From Amoebidium appalachense (taxonomy: Eukaryota; Ichthyosporea): 64,000 nt of DNA. Shown one piece after another: positions 13,142 through 33,189 of this stretch. Both the position numbers and the translations under genes were made by a program. Position 1 is the stretch's first letter, and each line of letters starts with the position of its first letter. The notes beneath the pieces are model-generated. The model did not search any database, was not told the DNA's origin, and was given only the letters and a program-made list of their open reading frames with translations. The stretch is taken from assembly GCA_963693365.1 (NCBI GenBank), contig CAVNZM010000012.1, positions 4,030,001 to 4,094,000 of the forward strand, in the 5' to 3' direction.

Positions 13142-14550
13142 TGCATCCGTGCATGTGCATGTGTTGAGAAGAAAGGGGGAGGGCGAGGGCGAGGGGGAGG
13201 GGGGAGGGGAGTGCTCACTTTCTGCAATGGTGGCGGCGAACAAACACACCAAACGTCTTACTGCACTTGAGACACGCCATGCAGTCCTGATCCCTCATCC
13301 ATATCACCTCATGTTGCGCAAGGCCATCATCGGAAACACGAACGGAGGAGGGGGACGCGGAAACAGAAAAACATGGTTCCTTCAAGTTGGTGGGAACGGG
13401 GTCTGGTAAGTCGGGCTGTTGTTGTTGTTGTGGTTGGGAAGAAGAGTCGATGGTAGTGGGTTGGGGTGCGAGCGGGTGTGTATGTGTTTCTGTTATGGTG
13501 GGATGTAATGTGGGTTGGTGTGTTTGCGTTTGTGTTGTTGGTTGGTGTGCTTCTATCGCTGTTATGTGCTGTTGCGTGGTGGGTTGGTGTGTCTGGTTCG
13601 AGTCAGGTTGTGTTGTAGGCAGGTCTGCTGGCAAAGTAACAACCGGGCCAATCTTCGGCATTGGTGTCTGTATTAAGTTGGTTTGTGTTGTGAGTGGCCG
13701 TGCTTCTTCCGTGTTCAGTTGAGTTGCATTTTGCTGTATTTGAGTGTTGGTGGTCTCGTGTGTTTCCGGTGAAATAGAAACTGCGAATTGCCGGCGTGAA
13801 AGGACTGGTGGCGAGGTTTGTGTTGCCCTGGAAACGCTGTTTCGATGATGTGAGCACACGGGGTTCGTGGTTAGTTGTGTGGCTGAAACACTCCCCTGTA
13901 CACCTGCATGGGTAAACGGGATGTTAAAGACCAATGGAAGCAGTTACTGAGGGAACACATTCCACTCTGGACTGACATTTCTAACCGCGCTGTTTCTTTA
14001 ACAAACCATGCGTGGATTCAAGTCTGATGGATAGAACGGTAATTGAAATGACAGAACGGATATATCGGTTTCCGACCAGCGTCCAACATACATGTGTGAT
14101 ATACATCTGATAGACCTGGATTCCAGATTTTCGCCATGTAAGGAGTTCACACATTCCCTTGTAACTCAAATGAAGAGCTCTCTACCCCCCCACCTCCTCG
14201 TCCCTTGCGTGCCAACTTGCTGGTGAGTCCCCTCCCCCCCCCCCCCCCCCCCCCCCGGCCACACACCCTTGCCCCTCTCCCTGTCCCCTTTCCCTTTGTG
14301 GCCTCAAATCCCCCCCCTCCCCCCCCCCCCTTCATCCTTTCCTACCCCATGTGCAATTTCCCCCTTCCCACCATTTGTCCCATCCAGAAAACATACCCGA
14401 CGGATTGGTTGAGAGAAAGTTTACATCGTCCATACTCTTGTACATGCGAAGATGTTGGGCCGGATCCGGAGGTGCCGTGGTGGTGATCGCGGTGGCACCG
14501 GTGAGCACAAACGCAGATGGGGATGGTGGCGGCGACGAGCTGTGGGAAGC

Positions 14551-14640
<90 letters not shown>

Positions 14641-14708
14641 CGTGCACGTGCCTGTGTATGTGCGTGCATGTGTGTGTGTAACCACGAATCCCGGTGTGTG
14701 CGGATGTG

Positions 14709-14765
<57 letters not shown>

Positions 14766-15981
14766 TGAGTTGGAGACACCGACTGAGAGGGAGTGAAATG
14801 GGAGAAACAGAGAGGGAGGGAGAACATGTATGTGTGACATGTGTGTGTGTGTGCATGTGTGTGTGTGTGTGTGTATGTCGCATGTGTGTATGTATGTTCG
14901 AGCGTATACCTGTGTGTGTGCACCCGTGTGCATGAGTGCGGCAAATCATGCTGATCTGAAACTGTTTCGCACACAAAACATCAGCCCGGGGTTAGAACAG
15001 CATGCTCCATTGCTACACGTAAAATGTCTTAGGAGCGAGTGTGGGGATGGAACAGCATGCATTGTCCTCATCAAGAGTGAGTGTGGGTTTTGAACAGCAT
15101 GCTCCACGACTACACGCACAACATGCTTCGCAGGAGTGTGGGGTTAGAACAGGATGCTCCACGATTTCAAATGCAATGTTCTTATCGACAGCGTGGTGCT
15201 AGAACAGCAGTGGTAATGTGTGGAACTAGAACAGCATGCTCCATTACACCTACAATGTCCTTAGCGGGTGATCATCAGCAGAGTTCACCGACTCCTCAGA
15301 TGGCCTTTTGGCCGGTTTTAGCGGGGACGGAATGGCCGTGGAAGGGGGCACATGCCGCTGCTTGAGGAATGGCGTACGATGTGGCGATGGAAGGGACTGG
15401 AAGGTGGGGCAAAAGGAAGGTGAGAAGGGTGAAGGGGTATGTAATGCATTATGGGGTGTTAAGAGGCGTCTGTCCATGATGCGACATTAGGAAGGACGAT
15501 GAGCCACTTTTACCTGATTGGTTGGAATCAATGCTTCCACGGTGCTGCATTGGCCAATCAAAATACCCAGACACAACGCATTAAATATTTGGCGCGGCCA
15601 GTGCGTGCGCGGCGAGAGTACGTGACTGTACGTCTTTTTTTGACGCGAATCGTGTATTATTATTATTATTAGGATCGTGATATTGGCAAACGCTGCGTTT
15701 GCCAGCATGCTGGGCTTCAATGTCCTCCTTGTTTTCGCTTTGTCTCAACAGCTCGCCAAGCTTTTAGAGAACACGGCTGCACCAGGAATTCGCGAGTGTA
15801 AGTATGGCCCTTTGTGTCGCCACGGCTGCCATAATTCCAACCAATCAGGTAAAAGTGGCTCATCGTCCTTCCTAGTGTCGCATCATGGACATACGCCTCT
15901 TAACACCCCATAGTGCGGATGGCAAAAATGGAAGCAATGATTTTATTTCTTTATTTATTTATTTTTTGGGGGGGGGGGGGG

Positions 15982-16013
<32 letters not shown>

Positions 16014-16032
16014 AGCCAAAGAGCCAAAGAGC

Positions 16033-16077
<45 letters not shown>

Positions 16078-16200
16078 CACCCCTGATAGTGAGCTTGTAT
16101 GCCTACCTGTTTTTGATTAAGTACTGTTAGTCAAAAGAACCACCCCTGATAGTGAGCTTGTATGCCTACCTGTTTTTGATTAAGTACTGTTAGTCTTTTT

Positions 16201-16235
<35 letters not shown>

Positions 16236-16245
16236 TGTTGTGTTT

Positions 16246-16276
<31 letters not shown>

Positions 16277-16525
16277 GGGGAGGTGGTGGTGGGGATGGGG
16301 GGTCGGCGGAATTGTACGTGCTTGGGCATGTAGGTGACAGTAGGACGAACCCATCAGGGTAATCCAGGTGACAGGGAGAATGCGGTATTCATAGAAGTGA
16401 ATTTCAGGTAAGAGACAGGACCAGAGTCGGTCAAATTTTATGGTAACATCTTAACGCAACAAATGGATACTTGAAATAGTGGTAAAAACACACCAAGTCA
16501 AAAATGAACCCACTCGCGATTATTC

Positions 16526-16556
<31 letters not shown>

Positions 16557-16881
16557 AAACAAAAACAAAAAAAAAAACACACACACGGAGACACCATGCC
16601 CCAAACATCACCCCCAAGAAGGAAGCACACAATATCTAACAAACACACACACACATCACATCACATCACATGCCATTTTCACTTCTTTACCGCACACCAC
16701 TCCTTTTCAATAGCAATAATTAGCCCACCTCATCCAAAAACCCGAGTGTAGGTAGAGAAAACCCATCAAAAATGTGCAAGCAGGCACAAACGCTTACACG
16801 CTTAGGTGCATCAGCAGGAGTATATTAAAGCATATTTGTATTTGAGTTTGTGTGCCTCTTGTGTGCTTGGTGTGTGTGTGT

Positions 16882-16934
<53 letters not shown>

Positions 16935-17230
16935 TACCGAAGACCCAACCAAGTCCGAGAGAGATTCAAGCTCGTCATATAGGGAGTGTGTGCGCTGTAC
17001 TGGGACCTTTGGCTGCAGGGCAATTGTAAATCAGTAACATCCCCTTAAAACAGAAAGTCAGAAGAAACCTTCCCCCATTTCCCCCCACCCACTACCACCA
17101 CTACAAAACCAACACCACACACACACACACACAGAGAGAGAGAGATTGAGAAAGAAGAGAGAGAGAGCACACATATATCAGCACCCTACCCCCCTTCCCC
17201 CCCAAACCACACACACACGCACACACGCAC

Positions 17231-17300
<70 letters not shown>

Positions 17301-17320
17301 CACACACACATTCACCACCA

Positions 17321-17356
<36 letters not shown>

Positions 17357-19938
17357 CCCCACCCCCAAAAGAAAAGAACAACACACACACACACACACAC
17401 ACACACTCGTGGGGCGGACATATGCAACCAACGACCACCTCAGTCCTCACCAGAAATTACAGCACCGACCCTTACTTTCGCAACCATGCACGACACACGC
17501 CACCGCCATCTATTCCCATTATGCCGCCGCTATGAGTAGAAGACACCACCCAACCAGCGCCACACACTGCCCCTAAAAAAAAGGGATAAATGCACTATCT
17601 ATAATTAATAGCCGAAAAACGATCAACCACAGCCAGATACTGCCCTCCCTCCCCCCTGCACCACCCCACCCTTCCACCTCCTCCCTCCTCCCCCCTCCCC
17701 CCCCCAAAAAAACAAAAAAAACGGAATACAACTCTCCCACCACCACTCACCTGCATGTTATCATCCACATCTGCATTTTCGGCGCCGTCTTCTGCTGCAT
17801 CGTCCCCGTTGACTCCTACGATCGAGCGATCGTACCCACCCTCCTCGTCTGATTGGTCCGATTGGTCCGATCGGTCTGAATCGTCCAGCCGATCGCTCCG
17901 CCTAACCGACCGGTGCGGCGCCCACCCAGAGGCCAAAATGTCCTCGTCGCTACTTCCAAAGAAGGGGTTTTCCTTATTTGGAGCGGAAACTTTCGGTAAT
18001 TTGGGCTTACCTCCTTGGGATTTTGGCACAAGCACCGGCTTGCTCACACCACCCGGATATGTATCCGAATCCGTCGTGTTGGCGCCGTTTTCGCTGCTGT
18101 GCGGCGTAAAATGCACACCGCTGTCTCTCCCTCCGTTGCATTCCTCGTGTGGGTGGTAACGGCGTTTCCCCGACCCCCTTTTCCGTTTCGTGCAAAACCC
18201 CGCTATCCGTAGCCATGTCTTGTATCATCTTGGCTTCTCTCCGTGTTTCCGCGTGTGTGTTCCCGGGCTCACGGTGGTTCTCCTTGATTTCTGCTTCGTG
18301 TTCTGCCCCAAACACCCGTTCATTTGGTTGTTCTGACGCCGGCTGGGATAGCTGCGAGGGGGTACGGTTCGCGTCCGCAGCCGAATTCCCCAAATTCACA
18401 CCAGATTGAATCACAATTTTACGGTTCGAATGAGTAACCGCGGAGACCACCACCGCTGCCATCTTACTGGCAACGGCAGCTTCATATGACGTCATTACTG
18501 GGCTAGAATCCTCTAAGGGGTTTGGTTGGGCGTCGGATGGCATTTTGTGCATAGAAACTGTTGTGCTATTATCCGTGCATTGGAGGTGTGTTTCGGCGGT
18601 ATCCGAAACATGCACACGTGATTGAACGGGGGTTTCCACTGTGACAACAACATTTGCATGCACACTCGAAGGCAGGTTCTTATTGCTATTCAACTGTGCA
18701 AACGGCGACGGTAGCGCCGTTTGGTCATTCTCGATAGCCGCAGCAGGGGTTGGACTGAAGTCATCTTCGGAAACTACCGTAACCATATGTGTGGCACCGG
18801 TCGAATTTTCGAAGGTGTTTGCTGTTGGCGCGGCTTCGTTTACGGATGCCAAGGTTGTGGAAGGGGGGGTTTTAACGGTTGTAATGGTTGTAGTGGGGTC
18901 GACTGGGATGATAGGTGGTGTAGTAGTGGTGGGTGGTGGGTTGATGTTGGTGTGGATGTTGGGTTTGATTGATGGTGAAGGAGGAGAGGTAGGGGTGACG
19001 GATTCCATCGGTAAAGAGGAAGACATAGCTGTGGTGGTGGCGGTAGTTGGTTGCCGGAGGGCTGTGGCGTGGGTGGTGGTGGTGGTGGGTGGTGGGGAAG
19101 AAGATGTAGGTGTGGTGGTTTGGTCGAGTGGTTGTGGTTGTGGTGAGGGGATGGTTTGCGTAGTGGTGATGGGTGGTGAAGGAGTGGTATGTGTGGTGGC
19201 GTCAAGTTGTATGATTTTGCGAGGCGAGGTGGTTTGCGTAGTGGCGTTGAATGGTAGAACTGGGGTGATTGGCGCGGTGGAATATGGTGGCGAGATCTGG
19301 GTGGTTTGCTCCCTAGTATTTGACGTCGTCGATGGAGTGGAGGAATCTTGTGCAATATGTTCCTGCGAAACTCCGTTGGCATACGCATTCACCCCATTTG
19401 CGGGCGGCGGAGCAAGTTGTGCATTTGATTCAAGTGCGGGTGCAGCTGCGGTTTCTGTCGCAGCAGAAGTGGCGCATGGGGTAGCCTCCTCCGTTGGGAT
19501 AATGGGAGGAACCGAACTCGCGGCCAGTTTTGGCTCTAACGCAGCGGCATCGTGTGCTGAGGATAATTCGGTCGATAGCAAAGTTGTAGCAATTTCGCTG
19601 GCTGGTTTGGGTGAAGATGGTAAAGTCTGTGTGCAAAGTTCGCTTGAAGGTAGAGTGACTTGCAATGTTGCTTCGGATGACGTAGATGGAGACGATTGAA
19701 CGGGTATGATTGATGGCGGCGTCTGTTGGGTTTTCGTTTGGGATGGTGGTGAAGGAGTGATAAACACGGGAGGGGGTTGTCTTTGCGACGAGGAAGGAGG
19801 GACCAGGTACCATGTGTCGGTAGGGGGGAGAGGGGGCCAACGCATGTGCTCTCTTACACCCTCAGACTCGAGCGTGGCGTACGTGGGTGCTTCTTGGTCG
19901 CCGTTGCTGTTGAACGAGTCTCCTTTCTGACTTAGCGC
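12524..19938 (-). CDS. Large disordered protein with C-terminal FYVE zinc finger
   Basis: Exons in sense order: a long exon from 19938 (or 19845) to 17751, then 17012-16938, 15396-15254, 14539-14397, 13903-13219 and 12674-12524. From 17751 onward all phases agree. The last two exons make a complete FYVE domain: WMRD, then C-LK-C, the basic PI3P-binding motif RRHHCRKCGG, CGAC, RVC and DPC, giving eight zinc-ligand cysteines. An intron splits the Lys codon after RRHHCR. FYVE domains bind phosphatidylinositol-3-phosphate on endosomes. The rest is Thr/Pro/Ser-rich and disordered, with an acidic stretch and NPFFGS at 17952-17969. The 5' end is unclear: phase-0 acceptors end at 19939 and 19978, and the first in-frame ATG is 19845. 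The long exon changes frame by one base somewhere in 18010-18224 (frame -3 to -2), perhaps through a sequence error. It may be the 3' half of the EF-hand gene. Confidence 0.8.
14985..15245. repeat. Degenerate minisatellite, GAACAGCATGCTCCA core
   Basis: The core recurs at about 14996, 15049, 15092, 15147 and 15227, with a truncated copy at 15202, so spacing is mostly 43-55 nt. It lies in the FYVE-gene intron 15253-14540, directly next to the donor at 15253. Confidence 0.8.
15452..15910. mobile_element. MITE-like element with 77-bp terminal inverted repeats and TA flanks
   Basis: The left arm at 15452-15528 and the right arm at 15834-15910 are inverted copies with two mismatches in 77 bp. Ends are TGGGGTGTTAAG and CTTAACACCCCA. 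A TA dinucleotide flanks each side (15450-15451 and 15911-15912), as expected for TA-target DNA transposons such as Tc1/mariner relatives. The 305-bp interior has no transposase. It lies in a FYVE-gene intron, 55 nt before an acceptor. Placing it in a superfamily is inference from the TA flank only. Confidence 0.85.
16034..16222. repeat. Perfect 59-bp tandem duplication between a poly-A and a poly-T run
   Basis: Two identical 59-bp copies lie at 16074-16132 and 16137-16195, separated by AAAA. An A run (16034-16073) lies on the left and a T run (16196-16222) on the right. It sits in the FYVE-gene intron 16937-15397. The perfect identity suggests a recent duplication. Confidence 0.9.
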
Positions 19939-20057
19939 CTGCGGTGGCACAGATTTTAGAGCTCGCGTTGACCCCCTCTTCACCAGAGAGGATCACATTT
20001 TTAGTGGTGGTGGTGTTTTTTTTTTTTTCGTTTTTTTTTTAATACTGCCAACATTGG

Positions 20058-20114
20058 CTATCCCAATCGGTAATTGTTGCCCACAGAAATAACCCAACGG
20101 ATTCGCATGCCTTT
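20058..20114 (-). CDS. Possible terminal exon of the EF-hand/coiled-coil gene
   Basis: A phase-0 exon starting after the AG at 20116-20115 would add 18 residues (beginning KGMRIRWV) and a TAG stop, following the phase-0 donor at 21020. The acceptor is GAG rather than the CAG used at most other sites, though C-rich DNA lies upstream. The alternative AG at 20112-20111 would give a different frame that also stops soon. Both are uncertain. Confidence 0.3.
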   Translation of the reverse strand, partial: KGMRIRWVISVGNNYRLG

Positions 20115-20508
20115 CTCCACGGGCGCGTGGGTTTGCGGGGAGAGGGAGGGGGGGGGGGGGGGGGAGGGACGGTGGAGGGAGGAGGGGGGGGGGGGGAGAG
20201 AGAGAGAGAGGGGGGGGGGGGGGGGGGGGGGGGGGGGAATGGATTGCAAGAACACGAATCACCACACCAGAGAAATAACAAAAAACCGATCAGGCCAGTT
20301 GAGGTGTGTGTGTGTGTGTGTGTGTGTGTGTTAGTGGTGCGTGGGTGGGGCAGGGGGAAGGAGAGGTGTCTGGGGTCGGGTGGGTTATGCGCGTGTGTAA
20401 GTGGAGGGGGGAAAGAGGGGGGGGGGGGGGGGGGAGGGAGTAGGAGGAGAGGGCCACATGAGTCACTTAACGAAAAGTGGACCGGGGAGGGGCCGGGGTA
20501 ATGGTTGT

Positions 20509-20539
<31 letters not shown>

Positions 20540-20569
20540 GGGGGAGGGCGGAGGGGGGGGGGGGGGGGG

Positions 20570-20946
20570 TTTGAATGCGGAACACGGTACGAAGTACGCA
20601 TACACGACGAGAAGCATGGTGCAGGACACATGCAAAGGCAAACATTCAGGTATGCAACATCAGGCACGTGCACAGTATGCGTCATAAGCAGAGCCCATCC
20701 TCAGGGAGAACCCAGGTCATCAATTGCGTCTGAGTTTCGACCCCTTAGCCCGCGTATATACGACGCTCCAACTCAGACAGCAGCATCAACTGAACTTGGG
20801 CGGGTCAACCCGTCTTGATCAAAGACGAGCAGGGTTGCTTATGCAAGCAAGGTGAGCAAACCGGTGAAGATGTGTGTGCAAACTAATGCAGTGCAGCGAA
20901 AAATGCGTATGTGCTTACAGATGCACGACACAGAGCAACTATGCCC
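20570..20946. repeat. Dispersed repeat, full-length copy 1
   Basis: This is a 376-bp unit beginning TTGAATGCGGAACACGG, directly after a G run. It is almost identical to 62228-62606. It contains a stem-loop (CGTCTT-GATCA-AAGACG) and a sequence close to a Pol III B box (GTTTCGACCCC). Related truncated copies are at 26706, 27486 and 47459. Confidence 0.85.
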
Positions 20947-21020
20947 GGTTGCATGGAATTAAAGCGGTCTCCACACAGTGGTCTGTCCTGAAAGGGGGGA
21001 AGGGGGGGAAGGAACAATAC

Positions 21021-29925
<8,905 letters not shown>

Positions 29926-30462
29926 GGTTGCATCTGCGGGGTGCGCATAGGACTTCCATAAGTTAACGGGTGGAGGAGGGAGGAGGGGGGAGGAGGGAGA
30001 GGGAGGGGGGGAGAAGGACAAAAGGGATGCCGGCGGGGATCGTAAAATTGTAAAAGCGTATCCTCTTCCTCTTAAAGGGTTGAAGGGGGGGGGGGGGGGG
30101 GGGGGGGGGGGCAATGGGATGTCGGGTGGGTTCGACTTAAGGTTAGGAATGTAAAACCAGCACCCACTAAGAACACCAGAGGCATTTCAGCCAGACCGAG
30201 ACAGTGTGACAAACATTGAATCTAGAGTTTGATCACGACTTTCCTTCTCTCCTCCCACCTGCAATTAGGTATATAAAGAACCAACAACAGAGAGAGACCC
30301 ACCAAACCTAGGTCATGTAAATGAGACAGGCCCAGGGGTTGCGCCATCAACCATGATGTTGAGTGTGCCGAAAAAATCAAAAAAATCTCTGTCCACACCA
30401 GCAAAATTATCGCCATATTTTGTTACATCACACCAAAAGTTCACGAAACACAACTGTAATAT

Positions 30463-30572
30463 GCCATCCGGAAGCTGCTGGACATAGCCCGATGTTGCCC
30501 CAGAAACCTAAGGCCCGGCCATCCGGAAGCTTCTGGACATAGCCCGATGTTGCCCCAGAAACCTAAGGCCCG
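30463..30572. repeat. 55-bp tandem duplication
   Basis: Two head-to-tail copies begin GCCATCCGGAAGCT, with one difference (GCTGCTGG versus GCTTCTGG). Confidence 0.9.
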
Positions 30573-30856
30573 CAAGAACACCCACCCCACAGTCACAGGA
30601 GCGAGGCAAATCCGAAAACAGGAAAAGGGCAGACGCGATTATACTTACATCTGATGCCTTCATTGCCAGAACTTTGCAGTGGAAGTATATCAGGTGCTCA
30701 TACCTTAATCCCCTGCCAAGGCAGCGTTTCCTTGAAAAACAGCACTGCAGAAAATCCGTGCCACGTCGAGACAACGAGCCGCTGAAAAGAATCCAGAGCC
30801 CTGTAGATATTGACACTAAGCTTCTATAACTTTGTTGCTAGAAAACCTACACTTCC

Positions 30857-30940
30857 AGATGAACTAAAAAACTCACGTTGTTGCCCACGTCCGTAAACAG
30901 ATGAACTAAAAAACTCACGTTGTTGCCCACGTCCGTAAAC
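30857..30940. repeat. 42-bp perfect tandem duplication
   Basis: Two identical copies begin AGATGAACTAAAAAACTCAC. Confidence 0.9.
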
Positions 30941-31406
30941 ATGACGTTCAATGTGCCCGAGAAACAAACTCAGAGCTGAACGAAAGCTCAACGTTGGAAA
31001 ACTCATTATCCATAAAAAGGTGTTTCATAAACATTTTCCTTGGAGATAGCAAGTTTCCAAAATCGAATAAAATCGTGGGCTCAACGCATATGATCCTACT
31101 AACACCGCGATAATGTAATTTCAGGTAGACATACCTTTATCAAGTAAGTGAGGATGTAATTTTCGAGGTACCAATGCCCCTTTAGAGCCACCAATAGCGT
31201 CGCAAGGCGTTGATGCGCGGTGCGAGCCCAATTAGATATGTTGTTGCTTTCGATTTGCTCAGCCAAGTGCCCCCCCGGGCACGATCATCAGGTGCACTGC
31301 CTCTCTACGAACAAAATCCAAATAAACACACCGCACGAAGAAAACCCCTCTACCCTATCCTCCCCCTCCACTACCCTCAATGCGTGGGCGTGTGTTTGTG
31401 TACTGT

Positions 31407-31446
<40 letters not shown>

Positions 31447-32017
31447 ATGTATGTGTGCATGTGTGGGTGACTGTGTCTGTGTGTGTGTGTGTGCCGTAGC
31501 CAATCAGCAAGAGACTAGCTAAAAACGGGGAAATGCAACACAGCTCGGGCAGGTGGGTGGGGTTAAGTAGGGGCCGACGGGGAAACAAAGCTAAGACGAG
31601 TAGATCGAGTCGCCGCCTATACACCATAGTCGGCTCCCTAGTGGCCACTGATTGTTGGAACACTATTCCAACCAATCAGTTGGCTAAATTCATCTCTAAA
31701 TAGAGCTTGATGAATCAAGCGAAGTATTTAGATACGTTGTTGCTATCTGCGACCACATTCTTATTTTACAGAAATAATACACAAAGCTGGATGGCAGGAG
31801 CGGCGCGGCGAGTGATTTTCTTCCAATCATTAAGGGGGGAGGGTGCTGCCGTCCAATAGGAAGGCACGCATTCGCCAAGACCGGACACCGACCGGAAACA
31901 CCACTTCGGGGGAGATTGAGGGAGGGGGGAGAGGGGGGTGGGTGGGTGGGTAGGGGGGGGGGGAAGGAGGGGGGAGGGGGGGAGGGAGGGGGGGGAGGGA
32001 GGGCCCCGGAGAGAGGG

Positions 32018-32058
<41 letters not shown>

Positions 32059-33189
32059 AAGTACAGCGGTAAACCAAACCGAGTGCCACAACCTTTGCTC
32101 ATGCCTGGAGAGCGGCTGGGAGGATAGGAAAGATGGGGATGGGGAGGAGTGTGTGTGTGTGTGTGCTTGTGTGTGTGTATTGGGGAGGGAGGGTGTGGAG
32201 TTGGAAGTTCGAGAAATTTGCCTTGATCGATGTGAGTGACCGCAAAACATGACAAAAAAAAATAAAAAAAGAAACAAGTAAAACCCAACAAAAGGAGTGG
32301 GTGGGTGGGGAGGGGAGGGGGAGGGGGGGCGGGAGAGGTGTTGGCGATAGGGGGAGGGCGCAAAAAGGGGGGAGAAGGGGGGGGGGGGGGGGGGGGGGGG
32401 GGTACCCTGGTAGTTCAACGCAATAGAAGAAGCTTGGTCGAAAGGAGGGACCGCAATTACCTGACCATGTGCAGTAGGTGTTGGGGATAGAGAAAAAAGA
32501 AAGGGCCGGGCGGGGGGGGGGGGGGGGGGGAGTAAAGCAAAAGCCGAAAGATGGGAAACTGTGATGACTTACCCGTGTGCAGTAAGTAGATAAGGAGAAT
32601 AACGAAGAAAGAAAGGAGGGAGGGAGGGGGAGGGGGGGGGGGGGGGGGAAGTAAAGCACACGGGGGGGGGGGGGGGGGAGGGGGGAGGGGGGCTACCCTC
32701 TGAATAAGAAACACTTTCTCAATGCTGAGATTGCGACTGACATGACTGAAACGGGGTTGGTAAACGGCTGGCATCTGAATAGGAGGTCGAGCTAGGCTTG
32801 ATAGTTTGTAATGTGTGCTCTTAGTAAGGACACGACTCAGTCAGGGCTCTACTCATTTGCTCTACTCGGTATGGTCCATGTTTGCTTCAAGACTATTTGA
32901 GTGCCCTGGATGGCTCTCCCTAGCCACGACCCCGCAAGCTTCTACCATCGTAACACTATAAGCTGAAAACTATGAGTCCTGGAGCGCTTCGCCTCAACTT
33001 ACAGGGTTGAAACTCAACTACAGTCAGCCTGTACAGCCAGTACAAAGACATGTCAGACGTCAGTGTCACCTTTAGCCGTGAGCTTGGTTGGGCGCCAGGA
33101 TCCGGCCCGGCGGCAACATGTCTGCTCACTGCACGGCGTGCACGCAGTCCGCGATTGGCACAATCGACTTGCGCAAGCTTGATATTAGT

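Larger units (their letters stand above)
19939..21020. other. Stretch between the FYVE ORF and the last confident EF-hand exon
   Basis: It holds a possible terminal exon (20114-20058), G runs at 20150-20237, a TG array at 20304-20331, another G run at about 20510-20569, and the dispersed repeat at 20570-20946. It is either intergenic or, if the two loci are one gene, a single intron. Confidence 0.5.
29926..33189. other. Intergenic upstream of the EF-hand gene
   Basis: An acceptor-like ccccgcag lies 9 nt before the EF-hand start codon, so an upstream non-coding exon is possible. The region has a G run at 30086-30111, two tandem duplications near 30463 and 30857, a (TG)n array at 31410-31443, an inverted repeat at 31642-31680, GGA-rich DNA at 31915-32060 and G-rich DNA at 32280-32690. 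No gene was recognised. Confidence 0.6.

Noticed and set aside
14332-14976. Long Thr-His and Val-Cys ORFs (also near 23600, 25600, 29200, 38600, 48700, 59050)
   Set aside because: They are CA/TG dinucleotide arrays read in different frames.
15677-15913. 78-codon plus-strand ORF inside the MITE
   Set aside because: It is too short for a transposase, shows no catalytic motif and reads into the inverted repeat.
18641-19699. 352-codon ORF on the plus strand
   Set aside because: It is antisense to the FYVE-gene exon, whose frame leads into phase-consistent exons and a complete zinc finger. The plus-strand protein shows no motif.
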